NCBI GenBank assembly: GCA_029465975.1
Contig: CM055761.1
Coordinates: 8,234,529 to 8,298,528, forward strand
DNA from: Dallia pectoralis
Taxonomy: Eukaryota > Chordata > Actinopteri > Esociformes > Umbridae
Direction: 5' to 3'
Length of the DNA: 64,000 nucleotides
Below, piece by piece: positions 55,914 to 64,000 of the stretch. The notes below the pieces were generated by a model. The model was not told where the DNA came from and did no database searches. It worked only from the letters and a program-made list of their open reading frames with translations. Position numbers and translations under genes: made by a program. Each line of letters opens with the position of its first letter. Position 1 is the first letter of the stretch.

Positions 55914-58747
55914 AATCATTTCTGTTTGAGAGTCAAATATACTAGCTAGCATGCTAACAATGTAGTTAAGCCAGACAGTCCTAGCTTTTGATGAGTTAGC
56001 TAACATGATATTTCACTTTCCACACATTCTTTCCACTGACAGACAGACAGGCAGACGGATATTTAATCATCTTGGGAGAACATGATTACATCCTTATGAA
56101 GCAATCCGTTCGTGTCACGGAGAGATAACATCCCGTTACTAATTATCTCTGCTGCTTGCTACCTACCTACTCATAATAAAGAATGGTGAAGAATTTAAAT
56201 TGTATCCGTATTATACAGTTATAGAAAACTTAAATATCTTAATAGGACCAACACCGCACCGATCAACAAGTTCATACATAACGGCTAGGAAAAACTCCCT
56301 GATGGGTCAAATTAAGGAAAGAACCTGGAAGGAAGGCCATGGCTATTGATAAAAAGCTTTGGCCCACCTTCCACGGCGGCCAGTTTTTACCCTCCAGATT
56401 TGTTTTAAAAGCTAAGGAACCCAAATAACGTGCTGAACATGTTATTTAACACCAACTGTGCTCCCCAAGCCAATACCTTCACAATCATTAAGTTTATTGT
56501 TACAAATAATTGACAGCACAAAGCATCACTAAGCAGAGCTTAGCCATCTCTTTAAATATACAGCATTTACCAAGGGTTTAAGCCTCTGGTGTGGAAAGGT
56601 ATTGTACCAGGTCAACTGGTATCATAAACAGCAACATAACATCACTTGAGGCTGGTCGATATAAGAGCTTTATTTTGAAACTGCTAGTCATCACCTTCAA
56701 CCAGTCAGTAATGACTCTGAACCTGGGTTTCCTCACTGCTCTCAGTGTCATGCTGTATCAGTACATACATACCTATCATGCCTGAGCCATGGCGTTAATG
56801 CTAAGACCACTCAACACATTCTCTGGCAGCACTGGACTTCTCTAATGACATGCTGCTCTACATCAGCTGTGTAGTGTGCTGTAAACACTAGTGGAATACT
56901 CCTATTCCTGAGGGAAGGGGAGGATCTGAACTTGTCAGGGTGTTGCATGAACACTGGGCGGTTTCACATATCTCGCAATTACATATGAGTGTGCAAGTGA
57001 GTTATATTAGTGACATTCTCGATACACTGGCGTTGACATGTTTGTTTTAACCCTAAAGTGGCACATATGATTTAATTTATTAAGGGCTTTGTGTCAGAGT
57101 CTGGACATCTAGCCCACTTCATGTTGGCCCTATAAGGCTACCCAGGCATGACAGTCCTCTAGTATATGTGTTTCATGTTCGCTCCCCAATTAGTGGCAGC
57201 TGCCTTGTGTTGCCCAAATCGAGGAGCCTATTTAAGTTTGTGTTTGGTGTTTACTTTTATAGCTAAGCCTTGTATTACTAAATTTAAATAAAGCATACAT
57301 TAAGAGAAACCAGTCACAATTCACCAAAAATATATAATTTATAAAAATTGTAAAATGTCTGAAAGGAACTGAACATGCATCTAAAGATCACTCTAAGCAG
57401 CATTCCATCAGTGTTGGGAAAAATATTAAAAAGCATCTTTACTCAATTCTTAATAGTGCCAAAGTATCTACAGATTTGAGAAAATGTATCTCCAGATTTG
57501 AGAAAATGTTTGCAACCTGCTGCTCTTCCAACAAAATGTTGCATGACTGATTTTAAAACAGGCTACCCAAGGTATTTGTGATAAGCATTTGTTAAAAAAT
57601 CATTCTATCAAATAACCATTTATGGTAGTATTTTTGAGTCATCCAAAGTTTCTGTGAGCTACAAAAAGAAATGTACTTAGTTTAATTTGTATTTAGTACC
57701 AAAAATGTTTTGTAATAGTTAGAAATGTGACTGCAGCCATGCAACAGCTTGACAGGGATGAATTCTGGGTAAGGGACAATTATATTTAAGCACCCTTTTT
57801 TTCATGGTTTGTGAGACAGGGAAAAAGACCTGTCCCCCGTTTCCTGACTAATATATTGAAGACACTATTTGTATTTGAATGAGATTACATATTTGTGCGC
57901 TCACTCACATGGTTAAAAATGTAAGCAATTTTGTCTGAACACATTCAAAGGTGGAGACTTCTGTTCCTATCTAAGCTCAGTGTAAATACAATCAGGCCAG
58001 CCCATACATATTCAGAAGGCAACATCCACAAAGCTCCACCTGAAGAAATCCTGTGTGTGTATTCAAACTCTGCATCAGTGATCTACTTACATAATGTGAC
58101 AAAGCAAGTGCCACAGTGGTCTGTCACACAAACATTTTAATATAGTGTCACTGTCAGCATTGTACACTGGTTGTAAAAGTGGCACTGACAAGCTAGAAAT
58201 GGTCTCTGGAAATTATCTATTATCTTTTGAATGTGCTGAATGGTCAAGTCTTGTTTATGTCAAGTCATGGTCATGTTGTCAAACCCACTCACTTTCAAAA
58301 TTGGAATTTAATGGCTAACTGAGGAATGATAGTAGTTTAATAGGGCTCTGACGAGATCTTGTGCCACGGGATCTTGCGATATCATACATGATAAGATTTC
58401 TCGCCCCGCTGATAAGTTGTCTTGCGATATCTGATGTTTGAGGCTGAAATTTTATAGAAGTAGTTGTAGAAATATAACTTGACCTCCCACAAATTGCAAA
58501 TAAAACTATTATACTTGTATCATACCCTTAAATGTATCCTCTTTAACATACAAAAATTGTTAATGAAAAATCTGAAGGGAAAGTTTTGAAATCTGTGAAA
58601 TCATGTGTAAAAACGTATTTCGCTAACAGATTTACCATAAATTATGTTTAACATTGTGAAAATTGGCATCGCGGCTAGCATTATGTATGGCAACAAACAA
58701 ATCATAAAATATTGTGTTTTGAAATTATTCAGTATCTGGTTAGACCT
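55914..58747. other. Single-copy DNA up to the gap, no supported gene
   Basis: A fragment near 56270-56335 (GGCTAGGAAAAACTCCCT) belongs to the fish repeat family seen at 30598. At 58340-58435, CTTGCGATATC occurs twice 50 bases apart within a GATC-rich stretch that looks like an old MITE. Frames of 64-69 codons are unsupported. Confidence 0.45.
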
Positions 58748-59247
58748 NNNNNNNNNNNNNNNNNNNNNNNNNNNNNNNNNNNNNNNNNNNNNNNNNNNNN
58801 NNNNNNNNNNNNNNNNNNNNNNNNNNNNNNNNNNNNNNNNNNNNNNNNNNNNNNNNNNNNNNNNNNNNNNNNNNNNNNNNNNNNNNNNNNNNNNNNNNNN
58901 NNNNNNNNNNNNNNNNNNNNNNNNNNNNNNNNNNNNNNNNNNNNNNNNNNNNNNNNNNNNNNNNNNNNNNNNNNNNNNNNNNNNNNNNNNNNNNNNNNNN
59001 NNNNNNNNNNNNNNNNNNNNNNNNNNNNNNNNNNNNNNNNNNNNNNNNNNNNNNNNNNNNNNNNNNNNNNNNNNNNNNNNNNNNNNNNNNNNNNNNNNNN
59101 NNNNNNNNNNNNNNNNNNNNNNNNNNNNNNNNNNNNNNNNNNNNNNNNNNNNNNNNNNNNNNNNNNNNNNNNNNNNNNNNNNNNNNNNNNNNNNNNNNNN
59201 NNNNNNNNNNNNNNNNNNNNNNNNNNNNNNNNNNNNNNNNNNNNNNN
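58748..59247. other. Assembly gap, 500 N
   Basis: Exactly 500 unknown bases, a placeholder length often used for unsized gaps, so the true distance is not known. Any frames spanning it are meaningless. Confidence 0.99.
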
Positions 59248-61358
59248 GTTAAAGCCTGCAGCATCTGATAATGAATTAGTTGACAGTGGCCATGCACCTT
59301 AAATGACATCGCAATAATTGCCTGGCCATAATATCCTCGCTGTGATAACAGAATATATTGGCGTTAGGCATGGGCTAAAATAAATAATATATCTGTATCT
59401 AATTCAGCACATGCATGTAATGGAATGAACTGCAAATGTTCATTAACTCACCTAAGCATCGAAATGTGGCCTCTTGACCCTGATTCTTTGCACAACATGC
59501 ACCGCAGTCCCGGGACAAGACAAGCACTTATTAGATTAATAAACTTTTTCCCAGCTGGGTAGGCACTAGGCAGACTTTATTATTCTTGCCTAAATCATTA
59601 TGATCTCTGATTAAGTAGTCAGCAGTCACACATTTACAAGTGCAATATGGTAAGTTACATTTTCATTTGGAAAATTATTGTTATAAATTAAAATAGGGGA
59701 ACTAAAAACAGTAGCCTCTCTTACAATTGATTGTTTCATTACAGTAACACCCATGAGTAAATCATGTTGCCTATTATTCAGAAGCAGTACATTTTAATTA
59801 GCCTAAATTCATTTTTGACATGCATTGTTTAATTCAATATGTTTGTCACTTGCATTGTTTGTTTGCTCATATAATGGAAAGTTCTCTGAGATTGGTGAGG
59901 GAAGCGATGTTTTAATATCTTAAATAAGATAAGAATATATTGTGGTGTCTCAGGTTGCCTTTAGATTTAAATTGCAGCGCCAGACAAAACCAAACATTGA
60001 TGTGTAATTGGTCTGGGAGCAAGTGAACAGGTAAACCTTGATCTGCATAATTGAGTGGTTGGGACTACAAATATTTCAATTTCAGTGGTAACGATTACAT
60101 ATGACATGATTTGTAGTTGGCATCTGGTTAGGCTATAATGACGTTGCAAAAAACTCCATGTGTAGCCAAACGCTATTGCACGAACACAGACCTTGGTAAA
60201 ATATTTAGCATTTCTATCTGGATTTTGGAGTGACCAACACACCTTTTTAAACGAATACGAACAGTGCAAACAGAGCAAAACACAAAACACGAACAGTCCG
60301 AACAAGAGAGACCATGTCTAGTTGGCATATGTAATGGGTAAATATAGAATTTGCTATATTGTATCTGAATAGTGCAAATGTTCAATGTCTAGCTGTGTGA
60401 ACCAGCAATGACCAGGTTAGGATTGTAAATTGTGCTTGTTCTTTCTTAGACATCGGAACTTCTCCATATTCTGGTCCTCAGGCTCCTCTGTAAGGTCCAA
60501 TTTAAATTTGGGTTTGGCAGGGTAGTTGAGCTTGTCAAATTATTTGCAGAAACTAACGAGTTGGATTAGGGATTGAAGAAAACATGTGTTTTCCTGTGCC
60601 ACTGCCCTCCACTGCCCTCCAGCTGCGCTGCGACACCTTCCAGCCACCAGCCACAACCAGCCCCAGCCATGCCCTCCCCAACCTCCCAGTGTTTTGATTA
60701 CACACACAAGGGGTGAATTAGCAGTTATGCTATTTATGTCATGGGGAGATGAAGCCACTTTGCTTCTCATTATTTCAAATTATGTGTCAGTACTGGTGGG
60801 TGTAAATATAACTGTCTGTTTTGTATTTAATTAGTATAGCACATTTTTATTTCAAATCAGTATTTGTTTTCCGTTCAGTGTTTGTTGTTTCTTCAAAATA
60901 ATTTTGTCTTTCTCCTCTGCACTACACCCTAAACCTGGAACATGTGAGTAAGCAATATTTTGATCTGTCCTTGATTTTGATATTGACTAGACGATCTAAT
61001 CACTGATTAGTTATATATTTGAAAGCACCCCACATTTTGACTTCATGTTAACAGCAGAAACAAAAAAAGACTAAAAAGTAACATTTTGCAAACCATAGCG
61101 CATTGGAATATATCAATTTGAGTAGTCAGGCAAGTAAAGCCAGAGGCATAAAAGACTGCATGTTGGCACAGCCAGGAACAAGCCTCACATCAAAACACAA
61201 TAAGTCTTCTGAAACACCCAACAATAGTTACTTTGTCTGGGACTGATTTTTCTTTGCCTAAGTAGGAGAGAAACCACCCTCAGTCTCATTGAGGCACAAA
61301 TGTCTAGATGTTTTGTTTTCTATGGGCCCTCGTTGTTACCAAAACTGTACTGCAGACA
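59248..61358. other. Single-copy DNA, no supported gene
   Basis: Frames at 59967-60385 and 60540-60834 are overlapping and domain-free. A dispersed repeat lies at 60235-60350. Confidence 0.45.
60235..60350 (+). repeat. Dispersed repeat related to 63820-64000
   Basis: Shares ACACGAACAGTCCGAACAAG-type sequence and the stretch TAGTTGGCATATGTAATGGG with 63960-64000. Probably the ends of two copies of one fish retroelement. Confidence 0.6.
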
Positions 61359-61882
61359 TATCCTACTGCTACTTCTAATAGCCTACTGCTACTTCTAATA
61401 GCCTACTGCTACTTCTAATAGCCTACTGCTACTTTTAATAGCCTACTGCTACTTCAAATAGCCTACTGCTACTTCTAATAGCCTACTGCTACTTTTAATA
61501 GCCTACTGCTACTTTTAATAGCCTACTGCTACTTCTAATAGCCTACTGCTACTTTTAATAGCCTACTGCTTCTTCGAATAACCTACTGCTACTTCAAATA
61601 GCCTACTGCTACTTTTAATAGCCTACTGCTACTTCTAATAGCCTACTGCTACTTCGAATAGCCTACTGCTACTTTTAATAGCCTACTGCTACTTCAAATA
61701 GCCTACTGCTACTTTTAATAGCCTACTGCTACTTTTAATAGCCTACTGCTACTTCTAATAGCCTACTGCTACTTCGAATAGCCTACTGCTACTTTTAATA
61801 GCCTACTGCTACTTCAAATAGCCTACTGCTACTTTTAATAGCCTACTGCTACTTCTAATAGCCTACTGCTACTTCTAATAGC
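61359..61882. repeat. 20-bp minisatellite, about 26 copies
   Basis: The unit is GCCTACTGCTACTTCTAATA with variation at essentially one site (TTCTAA / TTTTAA / TTCAAA / TTCGAA). The 20-bp register is perfect throughout. The order of variants partly repeats: the CAAA-TTTT-...-TTCT-CGAA series appears near 61590 and again near 61690. Confidence 0.97.
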
Positions 61883-63136
61883 TTAATGCTAATCTTTAAA
61901 CATGCTTTATGATTTACACATGTTGCAAAGCTGCTGTTGTTGAAGAGCAACTGTAATTGCCGGCTGATGCTACCAGGCATACTGTAAAGGCCTGGGGCCT
62001 TATCTGACCAATCTTGAACTAAGAAAGGACATGGAGACTCCATAATAATGCTGTTCATTATAATCTCAAAGTGCATACACCTGCAGATAGGGTGGTTCAT
62101 AAATGCTTTGACTACTCCGTAGTAAAGAAGAAGTTTAGAATATGTTCAATTTAAGCTAATACTACGGGCTAGAGCTTGCCTTAAGATCTGACAGCTGTGC
62201 ATACTGTTTGGCCCATAGAACAGAGAAAGAAATGGTCTAAGCAAAGTAATAGTGTGCAGCATTTTTTCTATGGTACTGTGAACTTCATTGTCTAATATAC
62301 AAAATTTGCACAGTATGTACTGAAAAGTATTTGCTTCATACCAATCAGCTTGAAGTTAATCTGGACTTTTAAAACACTCATGTTTCAGGTTGGTCTGTAT
62401 GACTTTTGTTTGGTTTGGTGAAGCTCTGACCATGTTTGAAAATACCAACCATAAACTATTGACCCGATTTCCAAATGTTGGGTGAATAGCTTAAGGACAG
62501 CATATAATGAACATACAAATTAAGTTTATTCAACAAATTCACCTGTTATCGAATGTTTTATGAAAGGTAGCCCTTTGTGACTTAGAGAAAAAAGGATTTC
62601 ACTCTCGGATCCTAAAGGACCAAGTCTAGAGTCATTTATCAAGATCTCCTTTACCATTATCTGAAGCAGCGTCTTTCAGTAGTAGTAGTCTTCGTTCGAT
62701 AATGTTATGACAACTGTAGAACTCCCATACTACCGATGTGCTCAGAATGTCACTGTGGGACATCACCTCTAGACTCAACTAAGTGAAATAAGTTGCTCTT
62801 TTGGTCCCTGGACAATCCTGTTCAAACAAGCCACCCTAGTCAAAAGCGTAAGAGACATCAACCTTGATGTTATTACTCAGAACCTTCCAGTCATACATTC
62901 TCTACTTCTCCAGTTTTACTGCGCTTACTTAAGATTACACTGAACCAGTTAGTGACATCAGATTACCTAATTATCATGAGAAGCATTTAAATACGTCTTT
63001 CGAGTCGTGTCTTTTAATGTGCTTCAATATGAACTATGCAATTTTCTTATCACGTTTTATTACAAGAAAATAGTTAAAGCTATGTAAGTCTACCAAACTG
63101 TTGTATAGATATGGCAGGGTTAAATAATAATGTGTT
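61883..63136. other. Single-copy DNA, no supported gene
   Basis: No domain-bearing frame, array or recognisable element. The 81-codon minus frame at 61855-62100 runs into the minisatellite and is not supported. Confidence 0.5.
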
Positions 63137-63705
63137 TGTAACAAATACGTCGTCCGAGGCATGGAGTCAAAGTTACAGCGCGGTGAGCGCTTCTTTATTC
63201 AAAAATAACACGTAGAAACAGGTTCACAGAAGGTAACATAGATCAGCTGTAGGGATAACATCTCGTAGCACAGGGGTCCAGGTGTACAGAGGAAAACAAA
63301 TCCAGATGAGGGACAAAAAATTCAATGGAAGGCGGCATACAGAACTGAGAGGGAGCTGGGTCGGAATCACTGGAACAAACAGAACCTGGAGACAAGGCAG
63401 GTGACAAGGCAGGATCAGAACATCAAAAGCGGAAGCCCAAAACTCAAAAACAAGACAGGAGGACCAAAAAGGATCTGAGTACATGGTCACAAAGTATCTG
63501 GCTCAGTACGTGTATGCCAATACAAACAATACCTCACGAGGGGTGTGTGCAGGGAGGCATTAATCAGGTTGGCTAACGGGACACAGGTGATTCGAATTCG
63601 GGTGATTGGGATCTGTGGTGTGAGTGATGTTCAGGAACAGGATGTTGTGTGGGCGTGTGAGATGGTTGTGAAGGGTTTGATGGTGATGCGGCACTCGCCC
63701 TTACA
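63137..63705 (-). mobile_element. Probable solo LTR, 569 bp, minus strand
   Basis: Read on the minus strand it starts TGTAAGGGCGAGTGCCGC and ends CGACGTATTTGTTACA, giving TG...CA ends with a TGTAA/TTACA inverted repeat. A GAATAAAG polyadenylation signal lies near 63185-63200, about 50 bases before the end, the expected place. The C/T-rich body fits LTRs of fish gypsy-like elements. The flanking 5-mers (GTGTT and GTAAA) do not match, so the target duplication is missing or decayed. The 88-codon minus frame inside (63224-63490) is not a gene. Confidence 0.55.
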
Positions 63706-63819
63706 GTAAAATTAATACAGTATTAATACACTCAATAAAATAATGGGCCCGTCATCTGAGTATTCTCATCCAATTTGTTGTGTATTTCTACTCACTAGAC
63801 GTGATTTCTCCCTTAATGA

Positions 63820-64000
63820 ATCAGAATCGGGTTTATTTCGCCAAGTATGTTTACACAGACAAGGAATTCGTTCGGACCACTAGCTGCAACATTTAAAGCA
63901 CACGTATAAAAAAGTATACGAACTGAGAAAAGAGAGCACAACAGAAAACACTAACAGTCCTACAGGAGAGACCATACATAGTTGGCATATGTAATGGGTA
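63820..64000 (+). repeat. Dispersed fish repeat, runs off the window
   Basis: AATCAGAATCGGGTTTATTT CGCCAAGTATGTTTACACA-type sequence is a common fish retroelement end. Its far part matches 60235-60350. The copy is incomplete because the window ends. Confidence 0.6.

Noticed and set aside
58644..59309. Frames of about 190-200 codons spanning the gap
   Set aside because: They consist almost wholly of unknown residues from the 500 N.
63224..63490. Minus-strand 88-codon hydrophobic frame
   Set aside because: It lies inside the probable solo LTR and is explained by its C/T-rich sequence.

Overview
The window is eukaryotic DNA, almost certainly from a teleost fish. The evidence is the makeup: LINE-2 (L2) copies ending in the Pol-II-like tail common in fish genomes, Tc1/mariner and hAT DNA transposons, solo LTRs, tRNA-derived SINE remnants, and a very high load of CA/GT microsatellites and kilobase-scale minisatellites. 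The style of the L2 tail, Tc1 and SINE remnants suggests a salmoniform or esociform fish (salmon/pike side), which I hold only moderately. There is no bacterial-type gene organisation, no CRISPR array, and most open reading frames are short accidents.

One host gene can be supported. It lies on the minus strand and is seen as three exons that splice in frame: first half of a SAM domain (42741-42830, with a near-identical second copy at 48692-48781), second half of the same SAM domain (34660-34774), then a 370-nt exon encoding a Ser/Pro-rich, basic tail (13172-13541). Intron phases match at both junctions (0 and 1). The gene spans at least 29.6 kb, and most other features here lie in its introns. 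I cannot name the orthologue.

Layout: 1-2.5 kb, simple repeats and a possible TATA promoter; 2.5-6.0 kb, a DNA transposon with terminal inverted repeats, filled with two internal tandem arrays; 6.2-7.7 kb, a 19-bp minisatellite; 8.0-9.6 kb, a dead L2; 9.6-15.4 kb, mostly single-copy with the tail exon; 15.4-18.9 kb, a 32-bp minisatellite of about 109 copies with higher-order structure; 19.1-19.8 kb, a 17-bp minisatellite; 20-31.9 kb, mostly single-copy intron with a Tc1 remnant and a hairpin-forming 25-bp minisatellite; 31.9-33.9 kb, L2 remnants, one split by a 623-bp hAT-type element with an exact 8-bp target duplication; 34.66 kb, a SAM exon; 38.1-41.15 kb, an L2 split by a 2.2-kb Tc1/mariner-type element with a TA duplication; 41.2-51.9 kb, a direct / inverted / direct triplication of a block holding a minisatellite, a SAM exon and a LINE reverse transcriptase; 52-58.7 kb, single-copy DNA with a MITE and a solo LTR with a perfect 5-bp target duplication; 58748-59247, an assembly gap of 500 N; 59.2-64 kb, single-copy DNA, a 20-bp minisatellite and a second probable solo LTR.

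The best leads are structural: the triplication at 41-52 kb, whose degraded inverted middle looks more like a fold-back long-read artefact than biology; the higher-order repeat in the 32-bp array; the nested transposons dated by their target duplications; and the hairpin design of the 25-bp minisatellite. I found no convincing new multi-gene system.
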